From assembly GCA_934047225.1 (NCBI GenBank), contig CAKOHE010000023.1, positions 310,001 through 374,000 on the forward strand: a stretch of 64,000 bases of DNA, in the 5' to 3' direction. This stretch comes from Ypsolopha sequella (taxonomy: Eukaryota; Arthropoda; Insecta; Lepidoptera; Ypsolophidae). The translations under genes and the position numbers were made by a program. The stretch's first letter is position 1. Each line of letters starts with the position of its first letter. Under the pieces are notes generated by a model. It was given only the letters and a program-made list of their open reading frames with translations, was not told where the DNA came from and did not search any database. Positions 1 through 10,080 of the stretch are shown in pieces.

Positions 1-2
1 AT

Positions 3-3000
3 TGCAATCATGCTTTATTATCACATGATGATCATATTGACGGTCAACTTGACAAGTTTTTTGAATTTGAGTCTGTTCCTTCATATAAACAACAATCTAA
101 AGAAGAGCAAATGTGTGAAAAACACTTTACAGATCATGTAATACGTGAGTCAGATGGTCGTTTTGTCGTTACGATTCCGTTAAAGGAATCTCCTGCAATA
201 CTTGGTGATTCTTATCAGCAAGCCTTATCTAGGTTTCTCTCCTTAGAACGTAGGTTCACCAAAGATCCAATATTTAAAGCGCAATATTGCGAATTCATAA
301 GAGAATACATTACCTTAGGTCATATGACCGAGAATAAAACTCCTGAAAATGATACATATTCTTACTTATTACCTCATCATGGGGTCCTCCGTGAAACAAG
401 CTTGTCCACTCGTTTACGTGTCGTTTTTGACGCATCGGCAGTGGCGACACCTCGCGGCGACGCGACTTCCGGTTTGTCTTTTAATAATATCCAAATGGTT
501 GGACCTACTGTGCAGGACGATCTGATGAGTATTTTAATAAGACTGCGTCAACATAAATATGTAGCCACTGCGGACGTAGAAAAAATGTACCGTATGGTTA
601 AGGTTACGGAGGAACAACGTGTACTGCAGCAGATATTGTGGCGTTTTGAGCCTCACGAAGAACTTAAACAATACAAACTTAGTACCGTGACTTATGGTAC
701 CGCTTCGGCTCCCTACCTCGCTACAAGATGCCTAAAACAATTAGGCATGGATTGTTCTGACAAAGCAGTCGCTGAAGTTATTCAGCACGATTTTTACGTC
801 GATGATCTCATAACAGGAGCTTCATCTGAACGTGAGTTAATAGACATTTGTAAAGGTGTCATAAAACAATTAGAAGGTGGTCAGTTCCATTTGCGAAAAT
901 GGCATTCTAATCATCCGTATATAATAAATAAAATCATTAGGGAAAATAGCGATGACAGCTTACTTAATCTCAGTGGGAACGAATTTTCCAAAACTTTAGG
1001 TTTACTTTGGTCTTGCAAAGAGGACATGCTGCTGTTTTCAGTAAACATTGCAGATAAATCAAACATTACTAAACGTCACATACTTTCCATTATGTCACAA
1101 GTTTTTGACCCCTTAGGTTTGATTAACCCATGCATACTTACGGCAAAAACAATTTTACAGAAGTTATGGTCATCCAAAACTACATGGGACGAAACAGTTT
1201 CTTCTGAAATTAAAAATACCTGGACAAAATTCACTACATCATTACTTTACATAAACAATATAAAAATTCCAAGATATGTACTTACCGATTATCCCTTAGT
1301 AATCGAGATCCATGCATTTAGTGATGCATCCACTGAAGCATATTCCGCATGTGTTTACATAAGGTCCATTTCAAATAAGCACAATGTAACAGTTCAACTC
1401 ATTGCCGCGAAGAGTCGAGTAGCTCCTTTGAAACCAGCTACCACCCCTCGTTTGGAGTTGTCCGGTGCCCTGTTGGCCGTAAGGTTAACAGAAAAGGTAA
1501 AATGTTCATTAAGGTTAAAAATGAAAGGCTGTACTTACTGGTGTGACTCCACTATAGTTCTTGGCTGGATAAAATCACCTAAATGTCACTTATTAAAACC
1601 GTTTGTTTTTAACAGAATACAAGAAATTCATAACATGTCAGAACCAAAAATGTGGCGTTATGTACCTACAAAATTAAATCCCGCTGACATCGGATCACGT
1701 GGTGCAGATGCAAGAGAATTAGAAAATTGTAGTTTGTGGTGGTCGGGTCCATCGTTTCTATCGCAAAATGAATCACACTGGCCGACTCAACCGATACGTA
1801 CAAAGGAAGCTGATTTGCCAGAATTTAAGGTACAGTGCCACTTAACAGTAGACCAAAATGATCATTTTTCCTATTATTCTGAAGTAATAAAGCGTTTTTC
1901 CAATTTAGGAAAATTACAAAGAGTGATAGCCTACGTACAACGATTTATACATAATTGCCTTCACCCGCAAGATAAACACATAGGATATTTAAAAATAAAT
2001 GAGCTTAATTCATCTTTAAATTCACTTTGCAATTTTGCACAGCGAGAAAGTTTTCCAAAGGAATACAACTTATTAAAAAATAGTAAACACTTACCTGCTA
2101 AAAACAAATTAATAAACTTAAGTCCGTTTTTTGACACCAGCAACAATTTGATGCGAGTTGGGGGCAGGTTATCCAACTCTTTTTATGACTATGATGCAAA
2201 ACATCCTGTCCTGCTCCACTCGTCACATCACATTGCTACATTGATTTTTCGACATTATCATACATTGCTGATGCATTCTGGTCCACAACTGTTATTAGCA
2301 ACCATCCGACATAAGTTTTGGATTGTTGGTGGTAGAAATCTGGCCAGAAAAATAGTACATGCGTGCGTTAAATGCTGTCGTTTTTCAGGTAAGGCTAGAC
2401 AGCCGATAATGGGCAATCTCCCTGAACAACGTTTGCATGCCGATTTCCCATTCTCAAATACAATGGTAGATTATGGCGGACCAGTCATGATTTTGAACCG
2501 AAAGGGTAGAGGTAGTAAATTAATTAAATCATATTTATGCATATTTGTATGCTTAGCAACAAAGGCAGTACACATTGAGCTTGTTACCGATCTGAGTAGT
2601 GAGACCTATTTAGCCGCCTTAAATAGATTCATAGCTCGCAGAGGCAAGCCCGCCAACATCTTCTCGGACAACGGGACGGCTTTTGTGGGCGCTTGCAATG
2701 AATTATCAAAATTTTTAAAACTTAATTCAGATAATATAACCGGGAAAGCATCAAACATAGCCATTAACTTTAGGTTCTCGCCCGTGTATAGTCCGCATTT
2801 CAATGGATTAATTGAGAGTGCAGTAAAGTCCGTGAAACATCACTTAAAGCGAATAGTTTCTCTAGCGAATTTAACGTATGAGGAAATGAATACAGTTCTA
2901 ACACAAATCGAGGCCATTTTGAACTCAAGACCTCTCACTCCTATGTCATCTGATCCTTCAGATCTTATAGCCCTCACCCCATCCCACTTCTTAATTGGAC

Positions 3001-3386
3001 GAACGTTAACGTCACTACCGTCACCACAAGTCGAAGATACTGTCGCCATGCATACTCTCTCACGTTATATGAGAATGCAACAATTGAAGGCCCATTTCTG
3101 GAATAGATTTTATAAGGAATACGTTGGAGAGTTACAGAAAAGACAGAAATGGCAAAAGCAAGGAGAACAGCTTAAGCTTGGTGAAATGGTGCTGATAAAA
3201 GACGACCGGCTGCCTCCAAATCAGTGGCTCCTGGGGCGAGTGACCGCCATACATCCCGGTTCTGATGGTGTGGCCCGTGTGGCCGATGTGATGACCACTT
3301 CAGGAACCCTGCGACGAGCTTTCAACCGACTGTGTCCGCTGCCAGTGACAGAACAGAACTTCGTTCCTGGGGCGGCAACTTGTTAA
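3..3386 (+). CDS. BEL/Pao Pol polyprotein (RT, RNase H, integrase), 5' partial
   Basis: The frame is open from base 3 to the TAA at 3384-3386 with no lesion. The first ATG, at 111, is internal because the 36 codons before it read as typical BEL Pol. Numbering from that ATG, reverse transcriptase spans about residues 20-330 with catalytic YVDD at 795-806. RNase H starts near 400 (FSDAS). The integrase HHCC zinc domain is near 714-755. The integrase core has D at 2469, D at 2667 and E at 2814, and a basic BEL C-terminal domain covers about 985-1085. The protein would reverse transcribe the element RNA in a particle and integrate the cDNA. All visible catalytic residues are present, so this copy may be young. 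The final codons and the stop lie inside the 3' LTR. Confidence 0.92.
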   Translation, partial: CNHALLSHDDHIDGQLDKFFEFESVPSYKQQSKEEQMCEKHFTDHVIRESDGRFVVTIPLKESPAILGDSYQQALSRFLSLERRFTKDPIFKAQYCEFIREYITLGHMTENKTPENDTYSYLLPHHGVLRETSLSTRLRVVFDASAVATPRGDATSGLSFNNIQMVGPTVQDDLMSILIRLRQHKYVATADVEKMYRMVKVTEEQRVLQQILWRFEPHEELKQYKLSTVTYGTASAPYLATRCLKQLGMDCSDKAVAEVIQHDFYVDDLITGASSERELIDICKGVIKQLEGGQFHLRKWHSNHPYIINKIIRENSDDSLLNLSGNEFSKTLGLLWSCKEDMLLFSVNIADKSNITKRHILSIMSQVFDPLGLINPCILTAKTILQKLWSSKTTWDETVSSEIKNTWTKFTTSLLYINNIKIPRYVLTDYPLVIEIHAFSDASTEAYSACVYIRSISNKHNVTVQLIAAKSRVAPLKPATTPRLELSGALLAVRLTEKVKCSLRLKMKGCTYWCDSTIVLGWIKSPKCHLLKPFVFNRIQEIHNMSEPKMWRYVPTKLNPADIGSRGADARELENCSLWWSGPSFLSQNESHWPTQPIRTKEADLPEFKVQCHLTVDQNDHFSYYSEVIKRFSNLGKLQRVIAYVQRFIHNCLHPQDKHIGYLKINELNSSLNSLCNFAQRESFPKEYNLLKNSKHLPAKNKLINLSPFFDTSNNLMRVGGRLSNSFYDYDAKHPVLLHSSHHIATLIFRHYHTLLMHSGPQLLLATIRHKFWIVGGRNLARKIVHACVKCCRFSGKARQPIMGNLPEQRLHADFPFSNTMVDYGGPVMILNRKGRGSKLIKSYLCIFVCLATKAVHIELVTDLSSETYLAALNRFIARRGKPANIFSDNGTAFVGACNELSKFLKLNSDNITGKASNIAINFRFSPVYSPHFNGLIESAVKSVKHHLKRIVSLANLTYEEMNTVLTQIEAILNSRPLTPMSSDPSDLIALTPSHFLIGRTLTSLPSPQVEDTVAMHTLSRYMRMQQLKAHFWNRFYKEYVGELQKRQKWQKQGEQLKLGEMVLIKDDRLPPNQWLLGRVTAIHPGSDGVARVADVMTTSGTLRRAFNRLCPLPVTEQNFVPGAATC

Positions 3387-3647
3387 CGCCTTGCATGTGT
3401 GCGTACATGACCTACACACATGCACACGGCGAGATAACGGGTTCCCAGCTCGGCGGCGACGCTGCCGCCATTGCCGGCTGTTACTTCGTTCACTTCACCT
3501 TCGCATACGGTACCTGGTGCACACGCACGACACTATCCTTTGTAATATCATTTTGTAATATCAATAAATTCGTAAACATCGAAGGAGTTCTTCTTTACCA
3601 CCGCATTCCACGACCGAGTCTCCACCATAAACGCCCAGTTCTTAACA
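3381..3647 (+). repeat. 3' LTR of BEL-1 (267 bp)
   Basis: Begins TGTTAA and ends TTAACA, a perfect 6-bp terminal inverted repeat. It directly follows the pol terminus and directly precedes zinc-finger sequence. An AATAAA is present near 3562. The boundary is inferred from these termini because the partner LTR is outside the window. Confidence 0.8.
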
Positions 3648-6600
3648 GTGTATCTTAAAATGGTCTTTGATCGTAAATCGGTAATTACAAGCCTTAAATT
3701 TATATGGCTTTTCACCAGTATGTGTTCTCATAATATGATTCTGTAACCTAATGTTCCGTGCACTCCGGTAATCACAAGTATCACATTTATACGGCTTTTC
3801 ACAAGTATGCGTTCTAATGTGTATCTTTAAATGGTCTTTGCACGTAAATCGGTAATTACAAGCCTCACATTTATATGGCTTTTCACCAGTATGCGTTCTC
3901 ATGTGTATCTTTAAATGGTCTTTGACCGTAAATCGGTAATTACAAGCCTCACATTTATATGGCTTTTCACCAGTATGTGTTCTCATAATATTATTCTGTA
4001 AGCTACTCTTCCGTGCACTCCGGTAATCACAAGTATCACATTTATACGGCTTTTCACCAGTATGCGTTCTCATATGTATCTTTAAATGGTCTTTGCACGT
4101 AAATCGGTAATTACAAGCCTCACATTTATATGGCTTTTCACCAGTATGTGTTCTCATAATATGATTCTGTAAGCTTATCTTCCGTGCACTCCGGTTATCA
4201 CAAGTATCACATTTATACGGGTTTTCACCAGTATGCGTTCTAATGTGTATCTTTAAATTGTCTTTGCACATAAATCGGTAATTACAAGCCTCACATTTAT
4301 ATGGCTTTTCACCAGTATGTGTTCTCATAATACGATTCTGTAAGCTAATCTTCCGTGCACTCCGGTAATCACAAGTATCACATTTATACGGCTTTTCACC
4401 AGTATGCGTTCTAATGTGTATCTTTAAATGGTCTTTGCACGTAAATCGGTAATTACAAGCCTCACATTTATATGGCTTTTCACCAGTATGTGTTCTCATA
4501 TTATGATTCTGTAAGCTAATCTTCCGCGCACTCCGGTAATCACAAGTATCACATTTGTACGGCTTTTCACCAGTATGTGTTCTCATAATACGATTCTGTA
4601 AGCTAATCTTCCGTGCACTCCGGTAATCACAAGTATCACATTTATACGGCTTTTCACCAGTATGCGTTCTAATGTGTATCTTTAAATGGTCTTTGCACGT
4701 AAATCGGTAATTACAAGCCTCAAATTTATATGGCTTTTCACCAGTATGTGTTCTCATAATATGATTATGTAAGCTAATCTTCCGTGCACTACGGTAATCA
4801 CAAGTATCACATTTATACGGCTTTTCACCAATATGCGTTCTAATGTGTATCTTTAAATGGTCTTTGCACGTAAATCGGTAATTACAAGCCTCAAATTTAT
4901 ATGGCTTTTCACCAGTATGTGTTCTCATAATATGATTCTGTTAGCTAATCTTCCGTGCACTCCGGTAATCACAAGTATCACATTTATACGGCTTTTCACA
5001 AGTATGCGTTCTAATGTGTATCTTTAAATGGTCTTTGCACGTAAATCGGTAATTACAAGCCTCACATTTATATGGGTTTTCACCAGTATGCGTTCTCATG
5101 TGTATCTTTAAATGGTCTTTGCACGTTAATCGGTAATTACAAGCCTCACATTTATATGGCTTTTCACTAGTATGTGTTCTCATAATATGATTCTGTAAGC
5201 TAATCTTCCGTGCACTCCGGTTATCACAAGTATCACATTTATACGGCTTTTCACCAGTGTGCGTTCTAATGTGTATCTTTAAATGGTCTTTGCACATAAA
5301 TCGGTAATTACAAGCCTCACATTTATATGGCTTTTCACCAGTTTGTGTTCTCATAATAAAATTATGTAAGCTAATCTTCCGTGCACTCCGGTAATCACAA
5401 GTATCACATTTATACGGCTTTTCACAAGTATGCGTTCTAATGTGTATCTTTAAATGGTCTTTGCACGTAAATCGGTAATTACAAACCTCACATTTATATG
5501 GCTTTTCACCAGTATCTGTTCTCATAATATGATTCTGTAAGCTAATCTTCCGTGCACTCCGGTAATCACAAGTATCACATTTATACAGCTTTTCACCAGT
5601 ATACGTTCTAATGTGTATATTTAAATGATCTTTGCACGTAAATCGGTAATTACAAGCCTCACATTTATATGGCTTTTCACCAGTATGTGTTCTCATATTA
5701 TGATTCTGTAAGCTAATCTTCCGTGAACTCCGGTAATCACAATTATCACATTTATACGGCTTTCCACCAGTATGTGTTCTTATAATACGATTCTGTAAGC
5801 TAATCTTCCGTGCACTCCGGTAATCACAAGTATCACATTTATACGGCTTTTCACCAGTATGTGTTCTCATAATATGATTCTGTAAGCTAATTTTTTGTGC
5901 ACTCCGGTAATCACAAGTATCACATTTATACGGCTTTACACCAGTATGCGTTCCAATGTGTATCTTTAAATGGTCTTTGCACGTAAATCGGTAATTACAA
6001 GCCTCACATTTATATGGCTTTTCACCAGTATGTGTTCTCATAATATGATTCTGTAAGCTAATCTTCCGTGCACTCAGATAATCACAAGTATCCCATTTAT
6101 ACAGCTTTTCAACAGTATGCGTTCTAATGTGTATCTTTAAATGATCTTTGCACGTACATCGGTTATTACAAGCCTCACATTTATATGGCTTTTCACCAGT
6201 ATGTGTTCTCATAATATGATTCTGTAAGCTAATCTTCCGTGCACTCCGGTAATCACAAGTATCACATTTATACGGCTTTTCACCAGTATGTGTTCTCATA
6301 TTATGATTCTGTAAGCTAATCTTCCGTGCATTTCGGTAATCACAAGTATCCCATTTATACAGCTTTTCAACAGTATGCGTTCTAATGTGTATCTTTAAAT
6401 GATCTTTGCACGTAAATCGGTAATTACAAGCCTCACATTTATATGGCTTTTCACCAGTATGTGTTCTCATAATATGATTCTGTAAGCTAATCTTCCGTGC
6501 ACTCCGGTAATTACAAGCCTCACATTTATATGGCTTTTCACCAGTATGTGTTCTCATATTATGATTCTGTAAGCTAATCTTCCGTGCATTTCGGTAATCA

Positions 6601-8312
6601 CAAGTATCACATTTATACGGCTTTTCACCAGTATGCGTTCTAATGTGTATCTTTAAATGGTCTTTGCACGTAAATCGTTAATTACAAGCCTCACATTTAT
6701 ATGGCTTTTCACCAGTATGCGTTCCAATGTGTATCGTTAAATGGTCTTTGCACGTAAATCGGTAATTACAAGCCTCACATTTATATGGCTTTTCACCAGT
6801 ATGTGTTCTCATATTATGATTCTGTAAGCTAATCTTCCGTGCACTCCGGTAATCACAAGTATTACATTTATACGGCTTTTCACCAGTAAGCGTTCTAATG
6901 TGTATCTTTAAATGGTCTTTGCACGTAAATCGGTAATTACAAGCCTCACATTTATATGGCTTTTCACCAGTATGCGTTCCAAAGTGTTTCTTTAAATGGT
7001 CTTTGCACGTAAATCGGTAATTATAAGCCTCACATTTATATGGCTTTTCACCAGTATGTGTTCTCATAATATGATTCTGTAAGCTAATCTTCCGTGCTCT
7101 CCGGTAATCACAAGTATCACATTTATACGGCTTTTCACCAGTATGCGTTCTAATGTGTATCTTTAAATGGTCTTTGCACGTAAATCGGTAATTTCAAGCC
7201 TCACATTTATATGGCTTTTCACCAGTATGTGTTCTCATAATATGATTCTGTAAGCTAATCTTCCGTGCACTACGGTAATCACAAGTATCACATTTATACG
7301 GCTTTTCACGAGTATGCGTTCTCATTTGTATCTTTAAATGGTCTTTGCACGTAAATCGGTAATTACAAGCCTTAAATTTATATGGCTTTTCACCAGTATG
7401 TGTTCTCATAATATGATTCTGTAACCTAATCTTCCGTGCACTCCGGTAATTACAAGTTTCACATTTATACGGCTTTTCACCAGTATGCGTTTTAATGTGT
7501 ATCTTTAAATGGTCTTTGCACGTAAATCGGTAATTACAAGCCTCACATTTATGTAGCTTTTCACCAGTATGTGTTCTCATAATATGATTCTGTAAGCTAA
7601 TCTTCCGTGCACTCCGGTAATCACAAGTATCACATTTATATAGCATTTCACCAGTATGCGTTCTCATGTGTATCTTTAAATGGTCTTTGACCGTAAATCG
7701 GTAATTACAACCCTCACATTTATATGGCTTTTCACCAGTATGTGTTCTCATAATATGATTCTGTAAGCTAATCTTCCGTGCACTCCGTTAATCACAAGTA
7801 TCACATTTATACGGCTTTTCACCAGCATGCGTTCTCATGTTTATCTTTAAATGGTCTTTGCACGTAAATCGGTAATTACAAGCCTCACATTTATATGGCT
7901 TTTCACCAGTATGTGTTCTCATAATATGATTCTGGAAGCTAATCTTCCGTGCACTCCGGTAATCACAAGTATCACATTTATACGGCTTTTCACCAGTATG
8001 CGTTCTAATGTGTATCTTTAAATTGTCTTTGCACGTAAATCGGTAATTACAAGCCTTACATTTATATGTCTTTTCACCAGTATGTGTTCTCATAATATGA
8101 TTCTGTAAGCTAATCTTCCGTGCACTGCGGTAATCACAAGTATCACATTTATACGGCTTTTCACCAGTATGCGTTCTAATGTGTATCTTTAAATGGTCTT
8201 TGCACGTAAATCGGTAATTACAAGCCTCACATTTATATGGCTTTTCACCAGTATGTGTTCTCATAATATGATTCTGTAAGCTAATCTTCCGTGCACTCCG
8301 GTAATCACAAGT
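3648..8312 (-). pseudogene. C2H2 zinc-finger tandem array, left block
   Basis: About 4.66 kb read on the minus strand encode roughly 54 C2H2 fingers joined by TGEKP linkers. Two finger types mostly alternate. Type A is C-X2-C-X12-H-X3-H with the helix TCKDHLKI. Type B is C-X2-C-X12-H-X4-H with the helix ARKISLQN. Together they form a 57-residue, 171-bp unit. The whole block stays in one frame, broken only by nonsense codons at 4941-4943, 6678-6680, 7194-7196 and 7788-7790. A few fingers have lost ligands (YKWDTC near 6085 and 6350). C2H2 proteins normally bind nucleic acid. Here near-identical fingers, no other domain and several stops suggest a decayed poly-finger exon or a coding-derived satellite. 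Neither true end is visible: BEL-1 bounds it on the left and BEL-2 on the right. Confidence 0.85.
8308..8312. repeat. Left target-site duplication of BEL-2 (CAAGT)
   Basis: CAAGT precedes the 5' LTR and recurs at 20616-20620 after the 3' LTR. Joining the flanks across one copy restores the standard finger-array sequence. Confidence 0.93.
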
Positions 8313-8714
8313 TGTTCACGCCACAAGCGTGACGCATGCGTAATGTCGCACCGCGGCGCCTCGCGCCAAGGGACTTGTGCGCCGGCGCTTGCTTGTTCTG
8401 TTCCGCGGCGGACGTCTCCCGAAACACACGTGTGCACACTCGCGCCGCCGACACGCCGATAAATCTCGCGTACCTTGCGCTCATACCAGTGTCGTGTTCA
8501 CATTACCCCAACCAATACATCCTGCCCATCCCTGCCGAAGACCAGCTCTATCAGCCCAACAAGGAGGGACGCCACGCGGCGCATTCGCCGGCCCATCCAG
8601 AACCATCCAGAACAAAGTTTAGTTCACTCACGTTTTTTCCCACATCTTACCCGTGTCACCTCATCCATCCTCAAATCCCATCAGCTCTGCATTTCCTGTA
8701 ACCTCGCGGTTACA
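8313..8714 (+). repeat. 5' LTR of BEL-2 (402 bp)
   Basis: Runs from TGTTCACG to GGTTACA. It matches 20214-20615 across its full length without indels. A short stem (CACGC/GCGTG) lies at the extreme 5' end. The ORFs read through this GC-rich segment are chance frames. Confidence 0.95.
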
Positions 8715-8736
8715 TTTTGATCCTTCGAACCGTTAC
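8715..8736 (+). promoter_or_regulatory. Candidate primer-binding site region of BEL-2
   Basis: The bases right after the 5' LTR include gatccttcgaacc. The equivalent place in BEL-3 reads tggtccttcgag, so this stretch is conserved next to the LTR where a tRNA 3' end would prime minus-strand synthesis. The tRNA was not identified. Confidence 0.45.
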
Positions 8737-9070
8737 TGAACCAGCCCCCGTCGATTTTTACAATCCATTTTCACCCGGTTACATATTTTGGCCCCCTCCC
8801 CGGCCCTTTTTCCGGCAAAAAAATATTTTGTGGTCTCGAATACCTATTTTGGGTAGGTAATTACTGCGTCCGCGCCGCCTAGAACAGAATAAACTCACTT
8901 TCATCCCGTTTATTATTATTCAGCTCAGATAATATAATTATATTATGACATATATATGACATTTCGAGCGTTCGCTCCCCCGCGACCGGACGTGCGTGTT
9001 TATTTACGTTACGCTATCTGCGATTAAATTGTGAACTGCTTTTGTTGTGCGATTGTCCTTTGCAACTGCA
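8737..9070 (+). other. BEL-2 leader and 5' UTR of the nested non-LTR element
   Basis: Bases up to about 8785 are BEL leader, because they match 28178-28222 in BEL-3. The boundary with the non-LTR element falls somewhere between 8785 and about 8990 and could not be fixed. The stretch holds a perfect 18-bp AT palindrome (8929-8946) and a short TTATTATT run (8911-8920) resembling another element tail. No coding signal. Confidence 0.5.
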
Positions 9071-10039
9071 ATGGCACAGTGTAAAAAATGCAAGCAATTC
9101 GTATCTGCTAATAAACCGGACGAAACACTTAAGTGCAAGCATTGTGATACGATGTACCACAAGAAATGTGCTGGTAAACACGGAAAAAAGTTGAATGTGT
9201 GTGAAGATTGCGCTAAGCAGGAAGAGAGCCCAATGCGGGATTCATCACCTAAAATTACCGTTGAAAAAAATTCCACAGTGGAAAGTGTGCTTGAGAAAGT
9301 CAACCAAAAAATGGATATCCTGTATAGCCTTCAAAGCAAATTAGACAAGCTGACCGAAGACGTGAGTTTCTATTCTGAGCAGTATCAGAACTTGCTCGAG
9401 TTCAAGGCGGTTGCTGAAAACAAAATCAAATCCCTAGAAAACAAAAACGTGCATTTGGAAACATGTAACAAAGCGTTAGAGGAGCGGATTTCATGGATAG
9501 AATCAAAAGAAAAAGAAAAGAATGTTGAAATATATGGAGTGAATTGGACGAAGGAAGAAGATGTTACTGATACAGTGAAAAATATTGCCATTAATTTGGG
9601 ATTAGATCCGAATGCAATTTGTGAAGTGAGGAGGGTAGGCGAGCCATCAACCAGTGGCGTGAGCTCAGACCGGACCGGCAATGGTGACGCCCCCCCGCGC
9701 TTGCGCACCGCCCCTTCCCGCCCGCGCTCGCTCATCGTCACGTTGAACACGCGAACCGCGCGTAACCAGTGGATGTCCAAACGAAAAACCAAGCTCACAA
9801 ACGCTGACGTTTACGGTGAAAAAGGAGACGCTACCCCAATGTATATTAACGAAGATCTCACAAAGAACATGAAGCAGCTGCTATGGCGCGTCAAGAACGA
9901 GCTTAAGCCCGAGCCATTCAAATATGTTTGGGTACAAGATGGCAAAATATTACTTAAGCGAGACGATCCTAATAACAAGAAGATAACGGCTATTCGCAAT
10001 GCTGACGATTTCTTGAGAATTAAGGCTGAGATTAAATAA
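9071..10039 (+). CDS. NL-1 ORF1 protein (PHD-like zinc finger, coiled coil, RNA-binding C-terminus)
   Basis: 322 residues from the ATG at 9071, chosen because the zinc domain starts two residues later. Residues 4-48 show paired C-X2-C and H-X2-C motifs in a PHD-like order. A charged, heptad-rich stretch at about 80-155 looks like a coiled coil. NVEIYGV near 155 resembles the start of the L1 ORF1 RRM-like fold, and the C-terminus carries KYVWVQDGKILLKR. Such proteins form RNP particles with element RNA. The frame is intact. A GC-rich patch at 9680-9745 contrasts with its AT-rich surroundings. ORF2 begins about 40 bp downstream. Confidence 0.8.
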   Translation: MAQCKKCKQFVSANKPDETLKCKHCDTMYHKKCAGKHGKKLNVCEDCAKQEESPMRDSSPKITVEKNSTVESVLEKVNQKMDILYSLQSKLDKLTEDVSFYSEQYQNLLEFKAVAENKIKSLENKNVHLETCNKALEERISWIESKEKEKNVEIYGVNWTKEEDVTDTVKNIAINLGLDPNAICEVRRVGEPSTSGVSSDRTGNGDAPPRLRTAPSRPRSLIVTLNTRTARNQWMSKRKTKLTNADVYGEKGDATPMYINEDLTKNMKQLLWRVKNELKPEPFKYVWVQDGKILLKRDDPNNKKITAIRNADDFLRIKAEIK

Positions 10040-10080
10040 AGCGCGTGTGTCCTTTATTACTCAGTCTATAGCTATAAAAT

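Larger units (their letters stand above)
1..3647 (+). mobile_element. BEL/Pao LTR retrotransposon BEL-1, 3' part
   Basis: The 3' portion of a BEL/Pao element: pol followed by a 3' LTR. The 5' LTR, gag and protease lie left of the window. The base after the LTR begins finger-array sequence (gtgtatctt...), so the element sits in the zinc-finger array. The expected target duplication is GTGTA or a similar 4-6 bp word, and its left copy is outside the window. Confidence 0.9.

Noticed and set aside
3332..3658. 108-residue ORF across the BEL-1 LTR
   Set aside because: Overlaps pol out of frame and spans the LTR. No conserved motif.
8336..8720. ORFs of 80-120 residues in the BEL LTRs (also 20150-20696 and 23463-24027)
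   Set aside because: GC-rich LTR sequence open in several frames at once on both strands. The frames differ between LTR copies and run into flanking finger or leader DNA.
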